Shown: piece after piece, positions 37,829 through 46,863 of the stretch
How the letters are laid out: each line of letters opens with the position of its first letter
Numbering within the stretch: the stretch's first letter is position 1
NCBI RefSeq assembly: GCF_011044495.1
Contig: NZ_CP049143.1
Coordinates: 3,224,001 to 3,288,000 of the forward strand
Origin: Roseimicrobium sp. ORNL1
GTDB taxonomy: Bacteria > Verrucomicrobiota > Verrucomicrobiia > Verrucomicrobiales > Verrucomicrobiaceae
Length of the DNA stretch: 64,000 nt
Direction of reading: 5' to 3'
Made by a program: the position numbers and the translations under genes
The notes under the pieces: model-generated
Seen by the model: the letters and a program-made list of their open reading frames with translations, nothing else
Databases searched by the model: none
Told to the model about the DNA's origin: nothing

Positions 37829-38935
37829 ATGCGAAGCGAATCAAATCGCCTTCCACTCCTGCTGGCAGCGGGTTTCACGCTATTTGTTGTTGGCTGCTCG
37901 GATGAGCCTGAGGAACGCAAACCTGCCACCCCTCCCGTTACCATCTTCTCACTGCCGGAGGTGGGCGAGGCGCCGTTCCGAAGTTTTCCGGGTGAAGTTA
38001 CCGCCGAGCACAATGTTAACCTCTCCTTCGATGTCGGCGGGCGGCTCGTGGATTTCCCGGTGTATGACGGCAAAGTGGTGAAGCCCGGGGATTTGATTGG
38101 CCAACTGGATCAGAATGACTTCCGCGCCGCTCTCGACAGCGTGCAGGCATCCTTCAGGGCCGCACGCCAGGAGTATGATCGCGGTCGTGGTCTTCTGGAA
38201 CGGAGGGCGGTTTCGCAAAGCGAGGTTGACCGCCTGCGTGAAGCCTTTGAAGTGGTGGAGGCCTCCCAGCGCGCGGCGCAGAAGGCCTTTGATGACACGA
38301 AGCTCTTCGCCCCGATCAAGGGCCGCATCTCCCGCCGCTTCGTGCGCAATTTCCAGAACGTGCAAGCCCGCGAGCCGGTGGTGCTGCTGCAGGATATCAG
38401 TACACTCGAGGTCGACGTACAGGTCCCAGAGGCTCACTTTGCCATGCTGGATCGAAACGTTACTGCCGGAGAATTGAGCAAGCGCATCGAAGGCTCGGTC
38501 GAGTTTCCCGCCATCCCCGGCGAGCGCTTTCCGCTCACGCTTCGTTCCTTCGCCACGCAGGCGAATCCTTCCTCCCGCACCTTTCTCGTTTCCTTTGTCC
38601 TGCGACCTCCCGAGGATCGCAACATCCTTCCCGGCATGACCTGCACGGTGCATCTCCGCTTCCGCAAGGAGGACGGCTCACCACTGGTCCAACCGGGTCT
38701 CTTCCAGATTCCCGTGCGTGCACTGCTCACCGCGGAAGGCAAGACCTGGGTCTGGCGCTGGGACGCCGCGACGGGCAAGGTGGAGCGCGTGCCAGTCGAA
38801 GTGGCCACGCTCGCGGGGGACTCGGTGCAGATTCGCTCGGAGGGTCTCAAGCTGGGTGATGATCTCGTTTCCTCTGGAGTGCGCTTCCTGTCGGCGGGCA
38901 TGACCGTGCGGCGGCTTGAGGGTAACAAGCCTTGA
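37829..38935 (+). CDS. RND efflux periplasmic adaptor (membrane fusion lipoprotein)
   Basis: The 368-residue product has a lipoprotein signal MRSESNRLPLLLAAGFTLFVVGC with Cys23. The order is beta-barrel, lipoyl half (about 60-95, 'VSFDVGGRLVDFPVYDGKVVKPGDLIGQLDQND' type), coiled-coil hairpin (about 100-150, with RAARQEYDRGRGLLERRAVSQSEVDR), the second lipoyl half (KLFAPIKGRISRR), and the beta-barrel and membrane-proximal domains to the end. This is the AcrA/MexA family. It connects the inner membrane pump encoded 9 bases downstream to an outer membrane channel. The coiled coil is short, as in many non-Proteobacterial adaptors. No regulator is adjacent. Confidence 0.92.
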   Translation: MRSESNRLPLLLAAGFTLFVVGCSDEPEERKPATPPVTIFSLPEVGEAPFRSFPGEVTAEHNVNLSFDVGGRLVDFPVYDGKVVKPGDLIGQLDQNDFRAALDSVQASFRAARQEYDRGRGLLERRAVSQSEVDRLREAFEVVEASQRAAQKAFDDTKLFAPIKGRISRRFVRNFQNVQAREPVVLLQDISTLEVDVQVPEAHFAMLDRNVTAGELSKRIEGSVEFPAIPGERFPLTLRSFATQANPSSRTFLVSFVLRPPEDRNILPGMTCTVHLRFRKEDGSPLVQPGLFQIPVRALLTAEGKTWVWRWDAATGKVERVPVEVATLAGDSVQIRSEGLKLGDDLVSSGVRFLSAGMTVRRLEGNKP

Positions 38936-38944
38936 TTCTCCTCC

Positions 38945-41900
38945 ATGAATCCCGCCGAAGCGTCCATCCGCTATCGCACTGTTACGCTTGTATTCACCTT
39001 CCTGATGGTGGTGCTCGGCGTCGGTGCCTACATGAACCTTTCCCGGCTGGAGGATCCGGAGTTCACGATCAAGGACGCGCTCATCATCACGCCTTATCCC
39101 GGCGCCACGGCTGAGGAGGTTTCAGAGGAAGTAACAGATTTGATTGAGCGAGCCGCGCAACAACTTGGCCAGGTGGATCGCGTGGTCTCCCGCTCGGAGC
39201 GCGGGCGCAGCACCGTGACCGTCACCATCAAGGACCAATACGGAGCCAACGAATTGCCGCAGGTGTGGGATGAACTCCGCCGCCGTATCAATGATGCGCA
39301 GCGCGCGCTTCCTCCAGGCGCGGGCCCCTCGCTGGTGCTCGATGACTTTGGCGATGTGTTCGGCATCTTCTTCGCCATCACGGGAGAGGACTACTCCTAT
39401 GCGCAGCTTCACGATGTGACGAAGATGCTCCGCCGGGAACTCCTGCTGGTGGATGATGTGCAAAAGGTCGAGCTCTACGGCGTGCAGCAGGAGGTCATCT
39501 ACCTGGAGGTTTCCCGCGACCGCAGTTCCCAGCTCGGCATCAGTCCGGCAGAGATTCACGCCGCCTTGCGTGAGCAGAATCTCGTGGTGCCCAGCGGTGC
39601 GGTGGATGTCGGTGCCACACGGCTGGCCATCAGCCCCACGGGGGTGTTCCAGACGGTGGAAGAGTTCGGAGAGCTCATCATCCGGCGTGGTGAGCAAAGC
39701 GGGGAACTGGTGCACCTGCGGGACATCGCCACCATCCGCCGGGGTTATAGCGAGCCTCCGGACACCATCTTGCGCTATGATGGCAAGCCTGCCATCGGCC
39801 TCGGCATTTCCACACTCAGTGGTGGCAATGTGGTCACCATGGGAGCTGCCGTGGAACGGCGCATCCGCGATCTCGGCTCGGAGATCCCACTCGGGGTGGA
39901 GTTGCACAAGATCTCCTTCCAGGCGGACACGGTGACCGTCTCCATCAATGACTTCGTCTCGAATCTCGGGCAGTCCGTGGTGATCGTCATCGTGGTGCTG
40001 CTCCTCGCGATGGGCCTGCGAAGTGGATTGATCATCGGGGCCATCCTCCTCATCACCATCTGCGCGACGTTCATCGTGATGCATGCGAATGGGCTCATCC
40101 TTGAGCGCATCTCGCTCGGGGCCCTTATCATCGCGCTCGTCATGCTCGTGGACAATGCCATCGTCATCACGGAGGGCATGCTCATCGCCATTGAGAAGGG
40201 GGTGGACCGCATGAAGGCGGCCAAAGACATCGTCTCGCAGACGGCCATTCCGCTGCTCGGTTCCACCATCATTTCCGTGCTCGCCTTCGGCGCGATTGGC
40301 CTTTCTGATGACTCTACGGGGGAGTACTGCCGCTCGCTTTTTGATGTCCTTCTCATCTCGCTCCTGCTGAGCTGGCTCACGGCTATCACCATCACGCCGC
40401 TGTTTTGTTATCTCTTCCTCACCCCGGGGAAGAAGACTGGCGACGGCCCGCCGAAGGATCCCTATGCAGGCATCGTGTACCAGACCTACAAGAAGCTCCT
40501 GCTGCCCTGCCTGCGCTTCCGCTGGGCCACGGTGCTCGCCTTGGTGGGGCTCATGGCCCTTTCCATCTGGGGCTTCCGCTTTGTCGAAAACAGCTTCTTC
40601 CCCGACTCCACACGCGAGCAGTTCATGGTGGATGTCTGGTCGCCCGTCGGCACACGGCTCGATGCCAGCGCCAAGACGGCGGAGGAAATGGAGAAGCACC
40701 TCAAGTCCATGCCTGGGGTCACCCATGTCACCACCTGCGTGGGCCAGGGTGCTCTGCGCTTCCTGCTCACGTATGCGCCGGAGATGTTCGACTCTTCGTT
40801 TGTGCAGTTCATTGTCGACGTCGATGACCACAACAACATTGCCAAACTGCTGCCACAGGCGCAGAAGGAACTGAGCGAAAAGTACCCGGACGCCCTCATC
40901 ATCACCAAGAGGTTCCTCCTCGGACCGGGTGCTGGCGGACGCATCCAGGCCCGCTTCTCCGGTCCGGATCTCACTGTGCTGCGCTCGCTGTCGGATCAGG
41001 CCATGGCGATACTGCGTGCTGACGGCGGCGCGATGGGCGTGCGCATTGATGCGCGCGATGAGATGCCGGTCGTCCGTCCGCAGTTCTCTGAAGCGCAGGC
41101 GCGGCTCGCCGGTCTCACGCGCACCGACCTGGGGCAGGCCCTAGCGGATGCCACTTCAGGACGCCGCATCGGCATCTATCGCGAAGGAGACGAGCTCATT
41201 CCCATCGTCGCCCGTGCCCCCGAGAGCGAGCGCAGCGATCCGCAGTACATTGAGAACATCCAGATCTTCAGCCCCGTGGTCCGGCGTGGCATTCCCATCC
41301 GCCAGATTGTCTCCGAGTTCTCGACTGAGCTGGAGGATCCCATCGTCACCCGGCGTGACCGGCTGGCCACCGTCACCGTGCATGCCGACCAGACGAGCGG
41401 TCTCGCCAGCACTCTTTTCGAGCGCATCCGCAAACCGATCGAGGACATCCCTCTGCCGCCCGGCTATGCGATGGAATGGGGTGGTGAACACGAGGACTCC
41501 ACCCGGGCCAAGGGCGCGCTCGCGGGAACGCTTCCCATGTTCCTGCTCGCGATGGTGCTCATAGTCGTGTGCCTTTTCAACTCCCTTCGTATCACGGCCA
41601 TCATCTGGCTCACGGTGCCACTCGCTCTCATTGGGGTGGTCATAGGTCTGCTGACCTTCAATCAGCCCTTTGGATTTATGGCGCTGCTTGGCGCACTCAG
41701 CCTCTCCGGCATGCTGATCAAGAACGCCATCGTGCTTATCGATGAGATCAACACACAACTGAAGTCGGGCAAGGTCCCCTGGGACTCCGTGGTGGATGCT
41801 TCCATCAGCCGCGTGCGCCCGGTGCTCATGGCTGTGCTCACCACCGTGTTCGGCCTCATCCCACTCACGATGGATGTCTTCTTCGGCGCCATGGCCGTGA

Positions 41901-42052
41901 CCATCATCGTGGGCCTGCTCTTTGCTTCCGTGCTGACCTTGATCGTCGTGCCCGTGCTTTATGTGATCTTCTTCCGGTTTAAGGATACGGCCGCTCCTGA
42001 TGCTGCACCCGCAGTGCCCGGCAGTGCGGGTGGAGCGGGAGCTACAGCGTGA
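38945..42052 (+). CDS. RND efflux permease, AcrB/HAE1-like
   Basis: The 1035-residue product has the RND layout. One helix at 10-30 is followed by a large periplasmic domain (about 35-330), helices 2-7 (about 335-550), a second periplasmic domain (about 560-860), and helices 8-12 (about 865-1020). The start 'ASIRYRTVTLVFTFLMVVLGVGAYMNLSRLEDPEFTIKDALI' is typical of the group. In helix 4 the proton relay reads LVDNAIV instead of the AcrB LVDDAIV, so only one Asp is kept. This is found in other RND branches. It is driven by proton flow and probably exports hydrophobic compounds. No TolC-like gene is in the window, so the channel must be encoded elsewhere. Confidence 0.94.
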   Translation: MNPAEASIRYRTVTLVFTFLMVVLGVGAYMNLSRLEDPEFTIKDALIITPYPGATAEEVSEEVTDLIERAAQQLGQVDRVVSRSERGRSTVTVTIKDQYGANELPQVWDELRRRINDAQRALPPGAGPSLVLDDFGDVFGIFFAITGEDYSYAQLHDVTKMLRRELLLVDDVQKVELYGVQQEVIYLEVSRDRSSQLGISPAEIHAALREQNLVVPSGAVDVGATRLAISPTGVFQTVEEFGELIIRRGEQSGELVHLRDIATIRRGYSEPPDTILRYDGKPAIGLGISTLSGGNVVTMGAAVERRIRDLGSEIPLGVELHKISFQADTVTVSINDFVSNLGQSVVIVIVVLLLAMGLRSGLIIGAILLITICATFIVMHANGLILERISLGALIIALVMLVDNAIVITEGMLIAIEKGVDRMKAAKDIVSQTAIPLLGSTIISVLAFGAIGLSDDSTGEYCRSLFDVLLISLLLSWLTAITITPLFCYLFLTPGKKTGDGPPKDPYAGIVYQTYKKLLLPCLRFRWATVLALVGLMALSIWGFRFVENSFFPDSTREQFMVDVWSPVGTRLDASAKTAEEMEKHLKSMPGVTHVTTCVGQGALRFLLTYAPEMFDSSFVQFIVDVDDHNNIAKLLPQAQKELSEKYPDALIITKRFLLGPGAGGRIQARFSGPDLTVLRSLSDQAMAILRADGGAMGVRIDARDEMPVVRPQFSEAQARLAGLTRTDLGQALADATSGRRIGIYREGDELIPIVARAPESERSDPQYIENIQIFSPVVRRGIPIRQIVSEFSTELEDPIVTRRDRLATVTVHADQTSGLASTLFERIRKPIEDIPLPPGYAMEWGGEHEDSTRAKGALAGTLPMFLLAMVLIVVCLFNSLRITAIIWLTVPLALIGVVIGLLTFNQPFGFMALLGALSLSGMLIKNAIVLIDEINTQLKSGKVPWDSVVDASISRVRPVLMAVLTTVFGLIPLTMDVFFGAMAVTIIVGLLFASVLTLIVVPVLYVIFFRFKDTAAPDAAPAVPGSAGGAGATA

Positions 42053-42152
42053 GTGATGCCTGTATTGGTGGCGTATATGAAGTTATTCAGTGAGCGCTGG
42101 CACCTGGCACCGAGACGACTCCCAATGGTGTCGAAGAAACGAGTGAGGTGAT

Positions 42153-42400
42153 GAAGCGCTTTGCGTCTTGGAGTGCGGTGGCACAGGCCTCCCTTGAGGC
42201 GGCGACACCGCGTTGAACGGAGGAATCTCGACCTGATGTTCCAGAGAACTTCAGTGAAATCCAGCATCCCAAGCTTCCTGCGGGAGATCATTTTGGGAAT
42301 TGCAATGCCGTCCCGCATCCGTAGCGTTCATTCTCTTCGTTCAAAGCGGTGTCGCGCCTTGGCGCTTGCCGCCGCGCTCCAAGACGCAAAGCGCAGATTC
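42153..42400. repeat. MITE-like inverted-repeat element, family 2
   Basis: The gap 42053-42465 contains no gene but has two inverted arms of about 62 bases (42153-42218 and 42339-42400). Both carry GCTTTGCGTCTTGGAG and GACACCGC, in opposite orientations, with a few mismatches between them. The spacer of about 120 bases has no coding character. The element differs in sequence from family 1. It could fold into a large cruciform or stem-loop and end transcription from the RND operon. No other copy was noticed in the window. Confidence 0.75.
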
Positions 42401-42465
42401 AAGTCGGGAAGACTGGGTCACCTGCACGGTTCTTGTCCAGATGCCTTTCTTTCCTCACACCCGCC

Positions 42466-43329
42466 TCACTCCTCCGCCACCGTGAACGGATGCGCGATGA
42501 GCATCTCGTTGTTCGCATAGATGACCATGTGATACTTCCCTGCGGGAAACTTGTCTGGCAGTTCGAAGGAATAGACCAGCTCGGTATCTTCCAGTGGCCA
42601 GTCTTCCACGGTGATCTCGGAGTTCTTCAAGATGCTCTTCTCGCCCTTGTCATCGATCTGGCCGATGAACATGCGCACGGGCACTCCCTTTGTATTGCCG
42701 CCTGTGGTGGCACACTTGAAGACGAGATCGTTGTCCGAGGTCGTGAGCCCAGTCTTCTCCGTAGACTTGCCATCCTTGAAGGAAAGAATTGTCACGCCCG
42801 TGGCCTTGATGGGCGCCTCGCGGTCCTTGGTCGCCTTCACGAGGTAACCCGCCGTGCCGACGGGCTGGCCCTCGCAGGTGAAGAAGACCTTGAAGAAGCC
42901 CACCGGCCAGTTCTTTTTCAAGTTCCACTCGGCGGGTAGTTTGCCTTCCTTGTCAGTCTTGCCGCTGACTTCCACGATGCTCAGTCCCGCGCCCGCGGTT
43001 GTGCGCATGGCTTTCAGCTTGGCAGTGATCATTTTCTCCGCGCCCTGGGGACCGAAGTCGAAGATGAAGTACTGCTTCTGCTGGTTTTCAGGGAAAGTGA
43101 AATCGCTCAGCTCCGAGCCGGGTCCCGATCGCGTGCCAATGCTGCCTCCGATCTCGACTTTGAACCCACTCTTGCCGACCTCCGCCTTGTTGATGATGCT
43201 GTCGCTGAAGCAGCGCATTCCCTTGATCTCGAATCCGGGGTCCGCCGGCTGCTTCGGCTTGGCGGAGGGGTCCTGGCTCCATGCGAAAACGGCGAAGCTG
43301 AAGCAGAGGCAGATGACAGGCAGTTTCAT
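42466..43329 (-). CDS. secreted protein of unknown function
   Basis: The ATG at 43329 gives 287 residues with a signal peptide MKLPVICLCFSFAVFAWSQ. The mature protein begins with a Pro/Lys-rich stretch. It continues with beta-rich sequence in two parts: about 40-150 (KGMRCFSDSIINKAEVGKSGFKVEIGG) and about 170-285, an Ig-like or FN3-like region with 'SFELPDKFPAGKYHMVIYANNEMLIAHPFTVAEE'. The pattern of the second half looks like a chaperone-free extracellular domain, but I recognise no family. It is opposite in direction to the RND genes and divergent from the MFS gene. Confidence 0.68.
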   Translation of the reverse strand: MKLPVICLCFSFAVFAWSQDPSAKPKQPADPGFEIKGMRCFSDSIINKAEVGKSGFKVEIGGSIGTRSGPGSELSDFTFPENQQKQYFIFDFGPQGAEKMITAKLKAMRTTAGAGLSIVEVSGKTDKEGKLPAEWNLKKNWPVGFFKVFFTCEGQPVGTAGYLVKATKDREAPIKATGVTILSFKDGKSTEKTGLTTSDNDLVFKCATTGGNTKGVPVRMFIGQIDDKGEKSILKNSEITVEDWPLEDTELVYSFELPDKFPAGKYHMVIYANNEMLIAHPFTVAEE

Positions 43330-43676
43330 GGGTGATGATGTTGAAGATTGCGGGAGCAAATTGGAAGGTTGGCGCTTGGTCAGGAAGAAGGGCTGCAGGC
43401 GAGATCATCCTTCACATGATGAAGCAAGGCAGCCCCACAGAAAGGCCAGGTACCCAATGGATTTCATGGTCGTCATGGCAAAGATGTGTTGGAAACAGCG
43501 GTCGACATTTGCCACATGCACCCTCCGGTGAAAAGTCGGAACAGCTATCTGGTAAAAAAGTTTCTCCACTTGAGAAGGATGGGCGCCTGCAGCACGCGGT
43601 TTCCCTTTCATTTCCTGTCATTCTCCGGCAAGTCATTTGCACGCGGGAGGGAATTGGAAGATTTTAACGGCCGCCA
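43330..43676. other. divergent intergenic region, no gene seen
   Basis: It lies between the secreted-protein gene and the MFS gene. Short frames exist on both strands, but none has a ribosome binding site or protein-like composition. No repeat or hairpin of note was found. Confidence 0.4.
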
Positions 43677-44921
43677 ATGCCGCCTTCCTCGTCCGCCACC
43701 ATCATGTTTCGCAACGAAATGTGGCGGTCTGCTCCGGCGGGTATTCTGGACACGGCGTACACCACCTTTGGCATGATCGTGGCGGTGAAGGTTTTCGACG
43801 CGAGTGATGCGGCGAAGGCCATGTTCCTGGGCAGCCCGCGCATCGGGATGATTGCTGCCATCTTTGTGGTGCCGATGCTGCTGCGCATGCGTAGCACGGT
43901 GGCGCAGACGGCTGCGGTCACGCAACTGGTGGCAGGCCTGTGCTTCGCGCTCTCGGCATTGTTTCCGCATTCAGAGGTGATGTTCATCACGGGTATCAGC
44001 CTGGGCTTCATCCTCTTCGCCCTGCAGATCCCGCTCATGACGCAGCTCTACCGGACGAATTATCCCCCGGCGAAGCGTGGCAGGCTCTATGCGATCACAG
44101 GCATCATGCGCGCGCTGGGGGCGGCCGTCTTCAGCTGGGGTGGGGGATGGCTGCTGGGCTGGAATCTGGAGGCGTATCCGTGGCTGCTGTGGTCCTTCGC
44201 CCTGATGGCAGTGCTCAGCGGGTGGCTGACCTATGGATTGCCGGCCACCCCGTGGGAAGTGCCCGAGTCCGGCGACCGGAGCCTCTGGCGCTCGTGGCGC
44301 TGGGTGCGTGAGGACCGCGACTTCCGCACACTGCTTATTTCGTGGATGATGATGGGGGTGGGGAACCTCGTGGCCTTCTCGCTCTTCGTGGAGTTCCTCG
44401 CGAATCCCACCCACGGCATTGCCCTGAGCGCGGACAGGGTGGCGCTGCTCACTGGCGTCGTCCCGTTGCTGGCACGGCTGGCCTCCACCTACCACTGGGG
44501 CATCCTGTTTGATCGCGCTCCTTTCTTCGTGGTGCGCATCACGCTGAATCTCATCACCGCCGCCTCCATCCTCTGCTTTTTCCTGGGGGACAATGAATGG
44601 TGGTGGGGCGCGGGCATGGCGCTTTCGGGACTCTCCCTGGCAGGCGGCAATCTGGCGTGGGCTCTCTTTGTCACCAAGCTCGCACCTGAGCACGCGGTGG
44701 CCGAATACATGAGCGTGCACACGTTTCTCACCGGCATCCGTGGTGTGCTGGCGCCATTTCTGGCCTATGCCATGATCGAGTGGTGGTCATTCACCACGAT
44801 GGCGTGGATTTGCGCCGGTCTGGTGGCGGCGGCGAGTGGATTCATCGCGGTGCGTAAAAAGGGTGAGCGCATTGGGGGCCGGGAAGCTCGACCGGAGCTT
44901 TCCGAAGACGAAGCCCTGTGA
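43677..44921 (+). CDS. MFS transporter
   Basis: The 414-residue product is hydrophobic throughout, with about twelve membrane helices in two halves. The break between halves is near 190-215 (PEVPESGDRSLWRSWRWVREDRDF type loop). The first half has the cytoplasmic loop 'TNYPPAKRGRLYAITGIMRALG' (about 121-142), where MFS motif A-like positive residues occur. The second Met (MFRNEMW, 43704) is an equally good start. The closest general type is a DHA-like or sugar-phosphate-like MFS protein, but the substrate cannot be inferred. The lipoprotein gene downstream starts 49 bases after its stop and may be co-transcribed. Confidence 0.85.
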   Translation: MPPSSSATIMFRNEMWRSAPAGILDTAYTTFGMIVAVKVFDASDAAKAMFLGSPRIGMIAAIFVVPMLLRMRSTVAQTAAVTQLVAGLCFALSALFPHSEVMFITGISLGFILFALQIPLMTQLYRTNYPPAKRGRLYAITGIMRALGAAVFSWGGGWLLGWNLEAYPWLLWSFALMAVLSGWLTYGLPATPWEVPESGDRSLWRSWRWVREDRDFRTLLISWMMMGVGNLVAFSLFVEFLANPTHGIALSADRVALLTGVVPLLARLASTYHWGILFDRAPFFVVRITLNLITAASILCFFLGDNEWWWGAGMALSGLSLAGGNLAWALFVTKLAPEHAVAEYMSVHTFLTGIRGVLAPFLAYAMIEWWSFTTMAWICAGLVAAASGFIAVRKKGERIGGREARPELSEDEAL

Positions 44922-44970
44922 TACATCGATTCTGTTCGATTCTCTTTCGTTCCCTTCCTATCCTTTGAGC

Positions 44971-46068
44971 ATGGTGGATACCCCCTCAACACCCTCGCAC
45001 CTTCATTCATCCCGCATCTCCGCGGCTGGCATCGGTCATGTCCTGTGGAAGCTGTTGTGCGTGGTGCTCATCACTGCGGCATCCTCATGCAAGCCCAAGG
45101 ACCCGAATGAGCAGTACGGCGCGCCGCCTGCGCGCGGTCAGAAGGACAACCGGGTGAAGGTCGCCATTCTGGCGGACTCCCGGGACATGCCCCTGAGGAA
45201 TTACCAGAGCGCCCTGCTTGAACGCCTTATCCGCAAGCGCCCAGCCATGCACGTGGCCCATTACTATGCCGCAGGGAATGCTCTCGCGCAGGCCCGGCAA
45301 ATCCGCGAAGCTGTGGAGTCCGGGGCCAGGTTCATCGTGATCTTTCCACTTCAGGAATCCGTGATCGCCCCGGCCCTGCGGGAAGCCGTTGCCAAGGGCG
45401 TGCGCGTCATCTCGCTCGCAGGAGAACTGCCGGAGGACACCTTCACCGTGTCCATCATCAGCGATGAGCGCCGTCTTGGAGCCATGGCTGCCGATTTCGT
45501 GCTCCAGGCGCTGAAGGCCAAGGCGGCGGATGAGGGACGCCCTGCCACTGTCGGGCGCGTCGTGCAGTTGCGCGGCGACGATGAGAGCGCGAGTGCCACG
45601 GAGCGCGCCTTGGGATTCATCGAAACCCTCCAGCGTGAACCCGGCGTGGTGCTTGTACACGACGCCCCTGGGGGATGGGACGACAAGAATGCCGCCGCGC
45701 GCATCCAGGAGGCCCTGAGGCTCCAGAAGCAGTTCGACGTGGTCTATGCCCACAATGACCTGATGGCTGCCGGCGCCGCGAAGCAACTGCGCGAGACCAG
45801 CGTGGACACCCGTGAGTCCATGCTCATCCTCGGCACCGATGCCGTCCCCGGCGCTGAGGGTGGAGCGAGCCTGGTGAACAAAGGCGTGCTAGATGCCACC
45901 ATCTTCCACCCGCCGCTGGTGGATGTCGCTTGGCGCGAAATCGAACGCTTCCTGGACGATGCCAGCTACGCCCCCAAAAAGCGCCAGAAGGTGAAGCCCC
46001 TCCTCATCACGCCTAGCAACGCCGCCGACTTTGAGCGCCAGTCCCTGCCTGCACCTCAGGTCGAATGA
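44971..46068 (+). CDS. sugar-binding-like periplasmic lipoprotein (type I periplasmic-binding fold)
   Basis: The ATG at 44971 gives 365 residues. The frame is open further left, but that part overlaps the MFS gene. The signal (LLCVVLITAASSC) ends at Cys40, with a slightly irregular lipobox. The rest follows the Peripla_BP_4 pattern: 'VKVAILADSRDMPLRNYQSALLERLI', 'ARFIVIFPLQESVIAPALREAVAKGVRVISLAGELP', 'VSIISDERRLGAMAADFVLQAL', 'VVYAHNDLMAAGAAKQLRE' and 'ILGTDAVPGAEGGASLVNKGVLDATIFHPP'. Such proteins bind sugars or autoinducer-2-like ligands for ABC uptake or for sensor kinases. No ABC permease, ATPase or kinase is next to it, so it is an orphan here. Confidence 0.85.
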   Translation: MVDTPSTPSHLHSSRISAAGIGHVLWKLLCVVLITAASSCKPKDPNEQYGAPPARGQKDNRVKVAILADSRDMPLRNYQSALLERLIRKRPAMHVAHYYAAGNALAQARQIREAVESGARFIVIFPLQESVIAPALREAVAKGVRVISLAGELPEDTFTVSIISDERRLGAMAADFVLQALKAKAADEGRPATVGRVVQLRGDDESASATERALGFIETLQREPGVVLVHDAPGGWDDKNAAARIQEALRLQKQFDVVYAHNDLMAAGAAKQLRETSVDTRESMLILGTDAVPGAEGGASLVNKGVLDATIFHPPLVDVAWREIERFLDDASYAPKKRQKVKPLLITPSNAADFERQSLPAPQVE

Positions 46069-46185
46069 AGTACGGCATGAGGTGAAGCGGCAGAAAGTTA
46101 CAGATTTCTTGAAAAAGCATGCCGCTGAGTTTGACAATACCTTGGTTCTAAGTACTATCACATCCCGCTGCCAAACGCAGCAAAC

Positions 46186-46258
46186 GCACCCGTAGCTCAA
46201 TGGATAGAGCATCTGACTACGGATCAGAAGGTTACACGTTCGAGTCGTGTCGGGTGCA
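46186..46258 (+). tRNA. tRNA-Arg (anticodon ACG)
   Basis: The sequence folds as a full cloverleaf of 73 bases. The acceptor stem is GCACCCG / CGGGTGC with discriminator A. The D arm contains GCTC-AATGGATA-GAGC. The anticodon stem is TCTGA / TCAGA with loop CTACGGA (anticodon ACG). The T arm is ACACG-TTCGAGT-CGTGT. CCA is not encoded. It reads CGN arginine codons through inosine. The gene stands at the border between host backbone and the accessory island, and its 3' end is the probable integration site. Confidence 0.95.
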
Positions 46259-46309
46259 CTTTCACTCTCAGCAAGTTACGCTGAGGATGCTCGACCAGTT
46301 GAGTCGGCT

Positions 46310-46328
46310 GTTGTGCAAAAGTTGTGCA
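46310..46328. repeat. tandem 8-bp direct repeats next to tRNA-Arg
   Basis: GTTGTGCA occurs at 46310-46317 and 46321-46328, an 11-base period that places both on one DNA face, about 50 bases after the tRNA end. Such repeats can be integrase arm-binding sites, but no integrase is present to confirm this. Confidence 0.4.
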
Positions 46329-46464
46329 TTCTGAGAGCCGTTTCCCCACGGAGTTCCGTGGCCTGTGTCTTTCTCCAATTTTCCGAACCCGGCGGGAAAT
46401 CGAAGGGTCAATTTAAGCCGGCATGCCCTAAAGTGGCCAAGGGTGTGCATAGCCTGGGGGCGTA

Positions 46465-46794
46465 GGGTAAACGAAGGGTTGCGTACGAACACCTCCCCTT
46501 TTTGGTGACCATCTGAGTTCGCTCTCGGTAACCCTTGATGTCAGAGCGCGCGGAGGCCCACCGAAGGTGAAGAGTTGAGCGATGTAGGGCACTGCTAGGG
46601 TTTCAGGCGAGTCGAGCCCTCGCTGGGGTGCATGCATTGAGCGATCCTGGCGGACAGGTGCCGCATCGGCGCGGCTGCCATGTGGGAGGGTAACCGAAGG
46701 GTTTCAAATGAGTCTTGAGACTCGGTTCCAGGGGTGTGCGGGCCGATCGTGCTCATACCCTATCCCAACCCTAGGCGTAGGGTAAACGAAGGGT
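46465..46794. repeat. iteron-like direct repeats upstream of the Avs-like gene
   Basis: The gap between tRNA-Arg and the first island gene holds no gene. Three copies of GGGTAAACGAAGGGT or a one-base variant lie at 46465-46479, 46688-46702 (GGGTAACCGAAGGGT) and 46780-46794. A partial copy (CGAAGGGT) is near 46404, and GGTAACCCT occurs in the other direction near 46529. The spacing is irregular (about 220 and 90 bases), so this is not a CRISPR array. Protein-binding sites or debris of a replicon are possible. Confidence 0.55.
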
Positions 46795-46842
46795 ATCTAT
46801 TGATTCCGCGCGTTTTTCCCATTGTCGGCGAGGCGCGAATTG

Positions 46843-46863
46843 GACAAAGTTGGCAAATTTGTC
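46843..46863. promoter_or_regulatory. inverted repeat upstream of the Avs-like gene
   Basis: GACAAA and TTTGTC form an inverted repeat with a nine-base spacer, about 80 bases before the chosen start of the NTPase gene, in A/T-rich DNA. It could be an operator overlapping the promoter. No regulator gene is directly adjacent. Confidence 0.3.

Noticed and set aside
39122-40831. 569-residue open frame on the minus strand
   Set aside because: It is opposite the RND permease gene and is made of His/Asp/Gly-rich shadow sequence.
46465-46794. Short repeats considered as CRISPR array
   Set aside because: Only three 15-base copies with very unequal spacing, no spacer-like units of constant length, and no cas genes.
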